Source: an uncultured Oscillospiraceae bacterium
Lineage (GTDB): Bacteria > Bacillota > Clostridia > Oscillospirales > Ruminococcaceae
NCBI GenBank assembly: GCA_910579545.1
Contig: CAJTVI010000007.1
Coordinates: forward strand, 1 to 64,000
DNA: 64,000 bases
Reading direction: 5' to 3'
The position numbers and the translations under genes are program-made. The notes under the pieces were generated by a model. The model made no database searches. It was not told the DNA's origin and worked only from the letters and a program-made list of their open reading frames with translations. Positions within the stretch are counted from its first letter, which is position 1; each line of letters starts with the position of its first letter. This document shows, piece after piece, positions 8,443 to 16,595 of this stretch.

Positions 8443-8509
8443 GCCGTTCAGGAAGGATTTGCGCCGTCTGAGAAGATCTGCCCACAGCGGGGCCGCAGTG
8501 TGGTATGCT
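8443..8509 (+). promoter_or_regulatory. Candidate LytTR-activated promoter
   Basis: Two similar 9-mers, GCCGTTCAG and GCCGTCTGA, start 20 bp apart and are followed by TATGCT (8504-8509) with no recognisable -35 box. Direct repeats two turns apart in front of a promoter with a poor -35 are typical of LytTR/AgrA targets, but the repeats do not match the family consensus closely. Confidence 0.25.
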
Positions 8510-8549
8510 CCTGTTCGCAGACAGACGGGATGAGAAAGGAGACAAACAT

Positions 8550-8729
8550 ATGGCGAAAGAGCGTTTTGTAGAGGTCTACTCCCAGGGTGTTGTGAATGTG
8601 GCCAAGATCCTTGTTGATACCGAAACCGGCGTGAATTACCTGCTGGGTTCCCATGACTTGAGGGTGGGAACCGGACTGACTGTTTTGGTCGATCAGGACG
8701 GCAAGCCCGTTGTTACCCCCATAAAATAA
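8550..8729 (+). CDS. DUF6440 family protein
   Basis: 59 residues, soluble. The pattern RFVEVYSQG, ILVDTETGVNYLL, GTGLTVLVDQDGKP matches the small DUF6440 family that is common in Firmicutes and has no known function. AAAGGAGA precedes the ATG at good spacing. It lies right behind the GHKL/LytTR operon terminator with a possible regulator-dependent promoter, so it may be an output of that system; this is inference from position. G+C here is visibly lower than in most of the window. Confidence 0.8.
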   Translation: MAKERFVEVYSQGVVNVAKILVDTETGVNYLLGSHDLRVGTGLTVLVDQDGKPVVTPIK

Positions 8730-8816
8730 ACTGTCCCAGCCAGTGGGGCATACGATCGAATGGATCCTGTCTGTCCGTACCAAACATGAAACTGGAACGG
8801 CTTGGAGGCGTCTGCC

Positions 8817-9269
8817 ATGGCAAACGAGGTCAAAAAATTCATCCGGGAGGCCGGATATGAGCCGCTGGAAGGCCGCTGCATCATCGTCAAATACGCCCCG
8901 GCAAACCTGAGCGAACAATTGGCGGCGTTTTTTAACGCGGAATTTTATGTTCTCCAGATGTGTGAACACGAGATCGTCCTGCTCCCCTTCAGCACCACAT
9001 GGGGCAGCCTGCGCAAGGATGTGACCCTGGTCCTTCCCTATGGGGACATCCAGGCGGTGGAGCTGGAGGACGATATGCTCAACACGGTCATCACCATCCG
9101 CACCGAACGGGACACCATCCGCCTGACCACCCAGCAGGCGGCGCTGAGCGACCTGCGGAGCTCCGGCGTTTACGCCACCATGTATGCCGGCAGCTTCAAA
9201 AACTGGCACAAGGAAAACCTGGAAGGCACCCTGAGGGCGCTGGCCGGATCGGGCGGCCAGCGCGCCTGA
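8817..9269 (+). CDS. Hypothetical protein, possibly PH-like fold
   Basis: 150 residues, no membrane segment and no signal peptide. The ATG follows GGAGG by eight bases, which decides it over an in-frame TTG five codons upstream. The middle of the protein (VLLPFSTTWG, VTLVLPYGDIQAVELEDD, VITIRTERDTIRLTTQQ) alternates strand-like stretches in a way that resembles bacterial PH-domain proteins reporting on lipids or partners, but I do not recognise a named family. It follows the DUF6440 gene on the same strand (87 bp) and shares its lower G+C, so the two may be one unit. Confidence 0.65.
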   Translation: MANEVKKFIREAGYEPLEGRCIIVKYAPANLSEQLAAFFNAEFYVLQMCEHEIVLLPFSTTWGSLRKDVTLVLPYGDIQAVELEDDMLNTVITIRTERDTIRLTTQQAALSDLRSSGVYATMYAGSFKNWHKENLEGTLRALAGSGGQRA

Positions 9270-9337
9270 CGCCGGCGCGGGCGCATCCAGGGCCGGCTTA
9301 AGGCAAAGGGGCGCGGTTTGCCCCTGGCGCAAAGGGG

Positions 9338-9482
9338 GAGTGTCCATTTCAAGGAGTTTTAGGGGGCTAAGTCCGGGTGCGGGGGAGAGTCTCGAAAGGC
9401 TTTCGGGGCAGGGGTCCTGTTGCCTTGAGAGACTGCTCCCACGCACCCGGCCGGCGGACTTCCCTCCCCGGTTTGGACACGC
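9338..9482 (+). repeat. Dispersed repeat copy B (most complete)
   Basis: Uninterrupted copy with ends GTGTCCA and TGGACAC in inverted orientation. Its core can fold into CGAAAG/CTTTCG and GGCAGG/CCTGTTGCC hairpins bracketed by AGTCTC/GAGACT. It fills most of the 354 bp gap before the phospholipase-like gene; the remainder holds that gene's promoter. Confidence 0.85.
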
Positions 9483-9499
9483 CCCGCAAAGGCCGGATG

Positions 9500-9528
9500 T
9501 TGTAAAGTTTTGAAAAAACGTGTAAAAT
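9500..9528 (+). promoter_or_regulatory. Promoter of the phospholipase-like gene
   Basis: TTGTAA and TAAAAT with a 17-base spacer, about 95 bp before the start codon and 17 bp after repeat copy B. Confidence 0.6.
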
Positions 9529-9623
9529 AAAGGCGTGCCGGGCGCGGCCCCAGAGCGGGGGCGTATCCGGGGCGCCTTTTGTTTGTTTTTACGCCAACAA
9601 AACCATCGGGGAGGAGCTTTGCC

Positions 9624-10550
9624 ATGCCCGAAGCCTATACCCACCTGCGCACCGCCCGCGCCGCCGCCAAGATGGCCCGGCTGGCCATTGCCGACCCCGC
9701 CGCCTTTGCGGCCGGGGCCAACGGGCCGGATATGCTGTTTTGCTACCGCGCCTGGCGCAAAGCCGAAAAGCGCGGCACAAACCTGCCCGCCTTAGGCGCA
9801 CGGATGCACGAGCAGGAAACCGGCGAAGTGCTGCGCAGCCTGATCGAACACGCCGTTTCGCCGGCCGAGCGCAGCTATGTGCTGGGCTTTTTGTGCCATT
9901 ACGCCACCGACTGCACCCTCCACCCCTATGTGGCCATGCTCACCGCGCCGGGCGGGCTGTACGCCCGCAGGGGCGGGCACGCCTATTTTGAGATCGGGCT
10001 GGACAGCGTTTTGCACCTTAAGGACACCGGCGACGACGCGGTGCCCGCCGCCGAGGGCTGCCCCCGCATTTTGGGCGCGCGGCTGGCCATGATCGGGGCG
10101 CTGCTGCAAAAGGCGGTGTGGGATGCCTACGGCGTTATGGTGAGCCGCGAGGCGCTGGCCGACGCCTTCCACCACACCTGGCGGCTGCGCAGCCTGTTCG
10201 TCTCCCGCTGGAGGGTCAAGCGCAGCATCTACTGGCTGCTTGAGCCGCTGTTTGGCGGGCGGGGAACCATTACCGGCCATGTGACCCCCGCGCCGCTGCG
10301 GGGGGCGAGGAAAAAGGACAAAAAAAAGCTGCCGAACACCTGGCAGGACCCCTTTACCGGCGAAGCCCACAACGACGGGCTGGACGCTTTGCTGGAGCAC
10401 GCCAAGCGCCGCTCGGCCGCCTACATGCTGGCGGCTGAGGGCTACTGGGCCGGCAAGGTGCGGGCCGACCAGCTGTACGGGCTGCTTGGCTCGTCCAGCT
10501 ACCTTACCGGGCTGCCCTGCGGCGCGGCCAAAGCGGTGCAGCCGGCATGA
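9624..10550 (+). CDS. Zinc-dependent phospholipase C family protein
   Basis: 308 residues. The N-terminus starts MPEAYTHLRTAR (His7), followed by NGPDMLF (Asp36), His62 and GFLCHYATDCTLHPYV (His92, Asp96, His100). This is the spaced His/Asp pattern that binds the zinc ions in phospholipase C/S1-P1 nuclease-type proteins. There is no signal peptide, so unlike secreted PLC it is probably cytoplasmic; proteins of this type in Clostridia are poorly characterised. The start follows GGGGAGGAG. It overlaps the next gene by ATGA, which implies coupled synthesis with the membrane protein. Confidence 0.82.
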   Translation: MPEAYTHLRTARAAAKMARLAIADPAAFAAGANGPDMLFCYRAWRKAEKRGTNLPALGARMHEQETGEVLRSLIEHAVSPAERSYVLGFLCHYATDCTLHPYVAMLTAPGGLYARRGGHAYFEIGLDSVLHLKDTGDDAVPAAEGCPRILGARLAMIGALLQKAVWDAYGVMVSREALADAFHHTWRLRSLFVSRWRVKRSIYWLLEPLFGGRGTITGHVTPAPLRGARKKDKKKLPNTWQDPFTGEAHNDGLDALLEHAKRRSAAYMLAAEGYWAGKVRADQLYGLLGSSSYLTGLPCGAAKAVQPA

Positions 10551-12310
10551 CCGGCGTGTGGGTGCTTGCGGCGGCGCTGCCGATGCTGCCGGCAGGCTGG
10601 TTTTTGATCGGCCGGCCGCTGGCCGGCGGCTGGGGCAGCCGCTGGTGGGGCAAAGAGCACGGCCGGCGCGCCGCCTTGCGGGAGCTGCGCGCCCCCGAGG
10701 CCGCCGCCGGCATCTGGCCGGGCGGCACCGGCTGGATGCTGCTGATCCGCATTGCGGCCGGCGCGGGCGGGCTCTGGCTGCTCTGGCCGGCCGAGGCGGC
10801 CCAGGGCGGCTGGGCGGCCGCCCTGCTCTGGCTGCTGGCAGTCTGGCTTTTGCTCTCCCCCGTGCGGGACTACGCGGTGCTGCATGCCTCGGTGCGCAGC
10901 GGCCGGGGCGCGGCCGGCGGCCTTGCCGGGCTGATGGGCGGCCAGCTAATTTGGCGGCTGCTGCTGCTTTTGGGCTGGTCCTTTTGCGTGCTGGCGCTGG
11001 CGGCGCTGAGCGGCCGCGCGGCCGACGCCTTTTGCGCCGCCGGGCTGCCCGGCACCGCCGCCCTCTCGGCCCCGGCGGGGGCCAGTGCGGCCACCGCCGC
11101 CATTTTGATCAGCTGTGAGGCGGTCAGCCTCGGGGTGGTTTTGCAGTACGCCGGGCTGCGGCGCGGGGTGCGCTCGCTGCTCTCGGCCGGGTTGCTGGCG
11201 GCCGCCCTGGCTGCGGGGCTTGTCTGCCCCATCACCCTGCCGGCCGGGCTTTTGCGGCTGCTGGTGCTGGCCTCGGCCTTTTGCGCGGCCGCCGCCCCCT
11301 CCTGGGTGCTCACCCGGCCGCGCGCCGCCCTGTGCGGGCGGCTGCTGCTCTTCTGCCTTGCCGCCGGCCTGCTGGCGGCCGGGCTTGCGGCCTGGCCCGT
11401 AACCGGGCCTGCCCTGCTGCGGCCGGCTGCGGCCGCCCTGCCCGCCTTTGCCCCCCAGGGCTTTTGGGTGCTTTTGTTTGCGGCGGGCGGGGGCGCGGCG
11501 GCCGGCCTGCAAACCGTGGCGGCCGGCTGCACCGCCAACAACCTTTTGCAGCCGGAGGACTTTGGCCCGGGCGCCCATCCCGCCCCCCGGCAGGAGCGGG
11601 CGGTGCTTGCGGTGGGCTTTGGCGGCATGCTGGTGATCGGCCTGCTGGCCGCGGCCGCATTGGCCCTGCGCTGCCTGGAGCCGGCCGGCATGGCGCAGGG
11701 CGCGGCCGGGTACGCCGGCGCCCTCGCGGCCCTGTTTGCCCGGCTCCGGCTGCCGGCCAGGCCGGCGGCGGTGCTGTTTTACATGGCGGCGGCAGCGCCG
11801 GCCCTCTGCGTGCTGGACGTGGCCGCTGCCGCGGGCCGCAGCGCCCTCCAGGGCTTTTTTGGTTCGGCCAGCCTGCCCGGCCAAAAGCTGGCCCCCTGGC
11901 GCAAGCTGCTGCGCAGCCGCCCGATGGCCAGCCTGCTCACGGTGCTGCCCGCCCTGCTTTTGACCGGCAGCGCCGATGCCTTTTTGCCCCTGCTGGACGG
12001 GCTGGGCTGGCTTTTGAGCGGCCTTGCCCTGCTGCTGGCCCTGGCCGCCCACCGGCGGGCCGGGCGCAAAACCGGTTGGATATGCCCGCTTGCGGCCGCG
12101 CTGCTCTGCGCGGGCTGGCTCTGCCTTGCCCGCTGCGCGGCCCTGGCGCTGCAAAACGGCGCGCCGGCCACAGCCGCGGCGGCCGGCGGCCTTGGCCTTT
12201 TGGGGCTTTTGGCCGCGGTACAGGGGGCAAGGCTGCTTTGGCAGGGCCAAAGCCCCAAAAAACCGGCCCGCAAAGCTCTGGACGGCGCGGCAAAGGATGC
12301 GGGCGAGTAG
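10547..12310 (+). CDS. Polytopic membrane protein, divergent carbon-starvation (CstA)-like
   Basis: 587 residues with about 14-16 hydrophobic segments and very high Ala/Leu/Gly content. Several blocks line up with CstA peptide/pyruvate transporters: LSPVRDYAVLHASVRSGRG (CstA: gaVhDfmvLf.StRrdGrS-like), HPAPRQERAVLAVGF (ETDARpIGYGaMl.eGF-like) and ALCVLDVAAAAGRSALQGF (lTtlDtatRlgRyilqE-like). Several residues conserved in CstA, including the aspartate-rich N-terminal segment, are missing, so this is a distant relative or a degenerate copy. Start and stop coupling to the zinc phospholipase gene suggests one function. Assignment made by eye. Confidence 0.5.
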   Translation: MTGVWVLAAALPMLPAGWFLIGRPLAGGWGSRWWGKEHGRRAALRELRAPEAAAGIWPGGTGWMLLIRIAAGAGGLWLLWPAEAAQGGWAAALLWLLAVWLLLSPVRDYAVLHASVRSGRGAAGGLAGLMGGQLIWRLLLLLGWSFCVLALAALSGRAADAFCAAGLPGTAALSAPAGASAATAAILISCEAVSLGVVLQYAGLRRGVRSLLSAGLLAAALAAGLVCPITLPAGLLRLLVLASAFCAAAAPSWVLTRPRAALCGRLLLFCLAAGLLAAGLAAWPVTGPALLRPAAAALPAFAPQGFWVLLFAAGGGAAAGLQTVAAGCTANNLLQPEDFGPGAHPAPRQERAVLAVGFGGMLVIGLLAAAALALRCLEPAGMAQGAAGYAGALAALFARLRLPARPAAVLFYMAAAAPALCVLDVAAAAGRSALQGFFGSASLPGQKLAPWRKLLRSRPMASLLTVLPALLLTGSADAFLPLLDGLGWLLSGLALLLALAAHRRAGRKTGWICPLAAALLCAGWLCLARCAALALQNGAPATAAAAGGLGLLGLLAAVQGARLLWQGQSPKKPARKALDGAAKDAGE

Positions 12311-12428
12311 CCCCCCTGCGCGCGGGCGGCCCCAAAAAGGCTGCCGTGCCCACCCGATGCGCCCCCCGGGCAGGGGCGGCCGGCCAAGGGCTGGCCCGCA
12401 AACTTTTTTTAAAAATATAACTGTCTCA

Positions 12429-12457
12429 TTGCACCCCTGGCCAAAAGGGTGTATCAT
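12429..12457 (+). promoter_or_regulatory. Promoter of the alkyltransferase-like gene
   Basis: TTGCAC and TATCAT with a 17-base spacer. A transcript starting here would begin about eight bases before the hairpin at 12472. Confidence 0.6.
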
Positions 12458-12471
12458 CCCCCTTACCGGGG

Positions 12472-12514
12472 ACGCCGCCGCGCGGGGAAAGGCCCCCGCA
12501 CGGCGGCGTTTTTT
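12472..12514 (+). terminator. Strong intrinsic terminator, possibly a leader attenuator
   Basis: CGCCGCCGCGCGGGG pairs with CCCCGCACGGCGGCG (one mismatch) and is followed by six T. It lies between a promoter at 12429-12457 and the ribosome site of the next gene, so it either ends the upstream operon late or attenuates the downstream gene. Confidence 0.85.
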
Positions 12515-12561
12515 CTGGATTCCCCGCAAGCCCTTACCATTTACAAAAGGAGGCTGCGCAG

Positions 12562-13053
12562 ATGGCAAACGAGCAGAACAAGGATTTTAACGCGATGCTG
12601 CAAAACAGCAAGGATATGCCCAAAACCGTGATCATCACCGACCCGGCCAGCATCCAGAAGTACGGCGGCAGTCGGATGTATTTTGCCCCGCCCATCGCCT
12701 ACGACCAGGCCATGCGCCGGGTGCCCTTTGGCCGGCTTACCACGGTGGGGGCGCTGCGCGCGCAGTTTGCCAGGGCCGCCGGCGCGGATTTTACCGAGCC
12801 GATCACCGCCGGGGTGTTTGTTTCGATCGCGGCCTGGGCCAGCGAACAGCGGCAGACCGACCCGACCCCCTGGTGGCGCACCCTCAAGGCAAACGGCGAG
12901 CTGAACCCCAAGTACCCCGGCGGCGTCGAGGCGCAGCGGGCAAGGCTTGAGGCCGAGGGGCACACCATTTTGCAAAAGGGGCGCAAAAACATCCGGTATT
13001 ATGTAAAGGACTACGAGGCTTTTCTTTTTGAGCCGGATCATGAGCCGGGCTAA
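12562..13053 (+). CDS. MGMT-family alkyltransferase-like protein
   Basis: 163 residues. The segment VPFGRLTTVGALRAQFARAA is the DNA-recognition helix region of the O6-alkylguanine-DNA methyltransferase DNA-binding domain, and the following PITAGVFVSIAAWASEQ and TPWWRTLKANGELNPKYPGG stretches are typical of a Firmicutes alkyltransferase-like group. The methyl-accepting PCHR motif is absent, so it probably binds alkylated or other bases without repairing them itself. The start follows AAAGGAGG. The gene ends four bases inside the convergent Na/Pi gene. The promoter-plus-terminator leader upstream suggests conditional expression. Confidence 0.72.
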   Translation: MANEQNKDFNAMLQNSKDMPKTVIITDPASIQKYGGSRMYFAPPIAYDQAMRRVPFGRLTTVGALRAQFARAAGADFTEPITAGVFVSIAAWASEQRQTDPTPWWRTLKANGELNPKYPGGVEAQRARLEAEGHTILQKGRKNIRYYVKDYEAFLFEPDHEPG

Positions 13054-14039
13054 GCCGGCTGGGCCGGCGCTTTTTGCCGCCCCGGTGTCAGCCCCGCCCC
13101 GGCCAGGGCCAGCAGCGGGCTGGTGAAGGGGGCAAGTACCAGGGTAGCGCCCAGGTTGAACAGGGTGTGGAAGTTGGCGATGCCGCCGGGGTCCGCCGGC
13201 TGCAAAAGCGCGTCGCCCAGCCCCAGCAGGCTGGCCGCCCCCATCAGGCCCAGGCAGGCGATCCCCCCCAGCAGGTTGAACAGCAGGTGGAACCGCGCGC
13301 ACTGCCGCCCGGCCCCCGCGCCGCCGGCCCGGGCGGCCAGCAGCGGGGTGGCGCAGGCGCCCAGGTTCTGGCCCAGCACCACCGGCACCGCCAGCCCCCA
13401 GTGCACCGCGCCGGTGGCGGCCAGGGCCTGCAAAAGGCCCACCGCCGCGCTGGAGGACTGCAGCAGCATGCTGGACACCGCACCCGCGGCCAGCCCCGGC
13501 AGCGGGTGGCGCAGCCCTGAGAGCATGCGGATAAAGGCGGGGCTTTGCCCCAGCGGCGCGGCCGCGCTGCGCACCCCGCCCAGGCCGCTGAACAAAAGCC
13601 CAAAGCCCAGCACCGCCTGCCCGGCCGCGCGCAGCGGCCCTTTGCGGCAAAACAGGGTGGCGGCCGCGCCGGCCAAACAGCAGCCCTGGGCCAGCAGGGC
13701 GGGCAGGGCCGCCGCGCCCGCGCCGGTGAACCGCAGCAGCTGGGCGGTGACCGTGGTGCCGATGTTGGCCCCCATGACCACCCCGGCCGCCCCGGCCAGC
13801 GGGATGAGCCCCGAGCCGGCCAGGCTGATGGCCAGCAGGGTGACCGCCGCGCTGCTTTGCACCACCCCGGTAATGGCTGCCCCCACCAAAATGCCCCGCG
13901 GCACGCTGCGCACAAGGCCCGCCACCATGCCCCGCAGCGGGCCGGCCGCGGCGGCCTCCATGCCCTCGGCCATCAGCTGCAGGCCGTACAAAAACAGCCC
14001 CACCCCGCCGGCCAGCGCAAACCATCCCGCCGTATCCAT
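13050..14039 (-). CDS. Na/Pi cotransporter family protein (membrane domain only)
   Basis: 329 residues, about eight to nine membrane segments. It contains the duplicated NptA/SLC34 signature with QSSAAVTL at 61-68 and QSSSAAVGLL at 194-203, plus ANIGTTVTAQ, which bind Na+ and phosphate in the family. It ends soon after the second repeat and lacks the C-terminal PhoU-like domain of many bacterial homologues. The ATG giving MDTAGWF follows a GGGGG site; MRGMDTAG three codons earlier has no spacing for one. It lies on the same strand 199 bp behind phoR and looks like an addition to the phosphate cluster. Confidence 0.85.
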   Translation of the reverse strand: MDTAGWFALAGGVGLFLYGLQLMAEGMEAAAAGPLRGMVAGLVRSVPRGILVGAAITGVVQSSAAVTLLAISLAGSGLIPLAGAAGVVMGANIGTTVTAQLLRFTGAGAAALPALLAQGCCLAGAAATLFCRKGPLRAAGQAVLGFGLLFSGLGGVRSAAAPLGQSPAFIRMLSGLRHPLPGLAAGAVSSMLLQSSSAAVGLLQALAATGAVHWGLAVPVVLGQNLGACATPLLAARAGGAGAGRQCARFHLLFNLLGGIACLGLMGAASLLGLGDALLQPADPGGIANFHTLFNLGATLVLAPFTSPLLALAGAGLTPGRQKAPAQPA

Positions 14040-14238
14040 ACCGCGCATCCCCCTTTTTGCGTTTGGCCCGGCTAAGCGCCGCGTTTGCGCAGCGTCCTTG
14101 CGGCCCGCGGGCAAACCGCCGCCCGGGCGTTTTTCTGTAACAAGGATATGCGCCGCCCGGCCAAAAAAGCCCGGAGGGATGCCACGAGGCGTTTGGCATG
14201 GCAGCAGGCCGCTTGTCTCAGGTAAGGCCCTGCTTTTT

Positions 14239-15924
14239 TCACAGGCCCTCTCTGGCAAAGGAGACGGTTATGCTGGTCCCCGCGCCAACCTCGCTTTGCA
14301 GCTTGATTTGCGCGTGATGGTACTGTGCGATATGCTTGACGATCGACAGCCCCAAACCTGTGCCGCCGGAAGCCTTGGAGCGGCTTTTGTCCACTCGGAA
14401 AAAACGTTCAAACACTCTGGCCTGATACTCCGGGGGAATGCCGATCCCGGTATCTTTTACGGAAACCGTTGCGCCGGTATCACCTGCCGAAACAGCAACC
14501 TCTACTTTGCCGCCGTCTGTGTTGTATTTGATTGCGTTGTCTATCAGATTATAGAACATCTCATACAAGAAGCCCCGTACCCCGTTTATCATGGAATCTT
14601 CGCCAGTCACGGACAGGGCGATACGCCGTTCCTCCGCCCGTTCCCGCAGAGCAAAAGCCGCACTGTCCGCAAGCTCCAGAAGGTTTACCTGTTCCTTTGC
14701 AGGTGCGATCCCCTCGTCCAGCTGGGACAGGTGGATGATGTCCTCCACCAGCGTTACCAGCCGTGCCGCCTCTGTGCGGATGACGCCGACAAACTGCGGA
14801 ACATCCTCTTGCTTGACAAGGCTGTTCTCCAGCAGTTCGGCGCTGCCCATAATGGATTGCAGAGGGGTTTTCAATTCGTGGGACACGTTGGCGGTAAACT
14901 CCCTGCGGCTGCGCTCCGCGGCGGCCTGTTCTGTTACGTCAAAGGCCAGCAGTACCGTGCCCGCCGCAGTGCCGTCCGCCGTGATCCGGCTGATGTCAAA
15001 CTGAACCTCCCGGTCATTTCGCACAGCGCGGATCTCGCTGTGTCCTCCTTCCAGCGCGGCCTGAATGGCAAGATTGATCGTATGGTCACGGTCTACCACA
15101 AGAAATTCCTGCCCAACGCAGGAACTGCCCGCACGGAAGATCATCCTCGCGGCGGGGTTGATGCTTAAAACGACACCTTTCCTGTCCAGCAGGACAAGCC
15201 CCTCGCTCATGTTTTCTGTGATCTGCTCAAATTCTTCGGTTTTTCTTCTCAACGCCCGAAGCTGTGCCTCGATCTGCCTGTGCTGCTGGTGGATGCGCCC
15301 CAGAAGGGGAGATAATTCCTCATAGGCGTCGTTTTCCAGCGGGTGGTCAAGGTCGAGGGAATTGAGCGGCCGGACGATCCGTTTTGCCATCCGGTCGGCC
15401 AGGACGGCAGCAAGGATCACGGCAGCCAGCCCCACCAGCAGGATCGGCTGAAGCATAGCCAGCGCCAGGGCCAGCACGCTCGCCTGACGGATCGAGATGC
15501 GCAGCACGGTCCCATTGTTGAGGGCCCGGGCATAATAGAGCGTCCGCCGGGTCCATGTATCGGAGTAGCGCACGCTGCTGCTTTCACCCGCGGCAAATGC
15601 CTGACGCACCTCCGTCCGGTCCCCGTGGTTTTCCATCCCTTCGGCCGGTTCCTCCGAGTCAAACAGCACTGTTCCATCCGAGGCGATCCAGGTCAGCCGG
15701 TACTCGGGCGTCCAGGTGTAGCGCAGGTCCCGGGCGGTCAGCTGTTCCAGATAGGCCTGCCCGCCCTGCTCCACCGCGCAGGCCGCCAGCCGCAGCTCAT
15801 CCTTGAGTTGGTTCATCTGCACCGTGCCAAAATAGTCGTACAGACAGCCCAGTATCACCGCAAAGCTGCCCAGCAGTACCGTTGCCGCAATGACCAGGGC
15901 GGAGCGAAAAATCTTTTTGCTCAT
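14239..15924 (-). CDS. phoR: Phosphate-regulon sensor histidine kinase PhoR
   Basis: 561 residues. One membrane helix at about 8-30, an extracytoplasmic loop, a second helix at about 150-176, a linker, a PAS-like domain (about 235-335), then HisKA and HATPase domains. The phosphoacceptor is His349 in FTANVSHELKTPLQS, the N box has Asn463 in NLIDNAIKYN, and the G box reads KASGGTGLGLSIVKH. The start codon overlaps the phoB stop in ATGA. It sits at the end of pstSCAB-phoU-phoB, which makes phosphate limitation the likely input, relayed through PhoU and the Pst transporter. Confidence 0.9.
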   Translation of the reverse strand: MSKKIFRSALVIAATVLLGSFAVILGCLYDYFGTVQMNQLKDELRLAACAVEQGGQAYLEQLTARDLRYTWTPEYRLTWIASDGTVLFDSEEPAEGMENHGDRTEVRQAFAAGESSSVRYSDTWTRRTLYYARALNNGTVLRISIRQASVLALALAMLQPILLVGLAAVILAAVLADRMAKRIVRPLNSLDLDHPLENDAYEELSPLLGRIHQQHRQIEAQLRALRRKTEEFEQITENMSEGLVLLDRKGVVLSINPAARMIFRAGSSCVGQEFLVVDRDHTINLAIQAALEGGHSEIRAVRNDREVQFDISRITADGTAAGTVLLAFDVTEQAAAERSRREFTANVSHELKTPLQSIMGSAELLENSLVKQEDVPQFVGVIRTEAARLVTLVEDIIHLSQLDEGIAPAKEQVNLLELADSAAFALRERAEERRIALSVTGEDSMINGVRGFLYEMFYNLIDNAIKYNTDGGKVEVAVSAGDTGATVSVKDTGIGIPPEYQARVFERFFRVDKSRSKASGGTGLGLSIVKHIAQYHHAQIKLQSEVGAGTSITVSFAREGL

Positions 15925-16595
15925 GGTGTCAGCTCCCATCGGTATCCCACATTCCGAACCGTTGCGATCCCCGCGCCATATCCCCCCAGCTTCTGCCGGA
16001 GCGTCTTGATGTGCATATCCACCGTCCGCGTTTCCCCGGTGTAATCTACACCCCAAACGCCGGACAAAAGTTGTTCTCTGGTGAACGCGACACCGGGGCG
16101 GGAGAGGAACAGCCGGAGAAGTTCAAATTCTTTGTAGGTAAGGCAGACGCGTTCCCCGTCTGCAGTAACTGTCCGTTCTTCCAGATCGACCGTCAGGCCG
16201 CCGGCCGTCAGCTGCCTTGCGGCAGGCGCGGGCTGGCACCGGCGCAAAACGGCCTTGACCCGTGACACCATCTCCATCATGCCAAAGGGTTTGACCAGGT
16301 AATCGTCCGCACCCAGATCCAGGCTTTGGATCTTGTCGTATTCCGCGCCCTTGGCGGTAGCCATAATGACCGGAATATCCGCAAACCGCGCCGATGCTTT
16401 CATCCGCCGCAGCAGTTCCACGCCGTTGATCCCCGGCAGCATAACGTCCAAAAGCACAAGCTCCGGCCTTTCGGTTTCCATTGCTGCCAGGAACGCTCCG
16501 CCGTCCTCAAAGCCCCTGGCCTCAAAGCCGGTGGAGCGCAGGGTGTAAAGCTCGATATCCCGGATGCTGGCATCGTCCTCTACACACCAGATCAT
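15921..16595 (-). CDS. phoB: PhoB/OmpR-family response regulator
   Basis: 224 residues. The receiver domain has acidic Glu6-Asp7-Asp8, phosphoacceptor Asp50 in LVLLDVMLPG, Thr80 and Lys102 in YLVKPF. The C-terminal winged helix covers about 130-222 (LTYKEFELLRLFLSRPG, GVDYTGETRTVDMHIKTLRQK). It should bind the Pho box in front of pstS and so control its own operon. The start follows AAAGGAGA and overlaps the phoU stop (ATGA); its stop overlaps the phoR start in the same way. Confidence 0.92.
   Translation of the reverse strand: MIWCVEDDASIRDIELYTLRSTGFEARGFEDGGAFLAAMETERPELVLLDVMLPGINGVELLRRMKASARFADIPVIMATAKGAEYDKIQSLDLGADDYLVKPFGMMEMVSRVKAVLRRCQPAPAARQLTAGGLTVDLEERTVTADGERVCLTYKEFELLRLFLSRPGVAFTREQLLSGVWGVDYTGETRTVDMHIKTLRQKLGGYGAGIATVRNVGYRWELTP

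Noticed and set aside
8443..8509. A confident LytTR binding site before the DUF6440 gene.
   Set aside because: The two 9-mers have suitable spacing but match the LytTR consensus poorly, so it is listed only as a low-confidence candidate.
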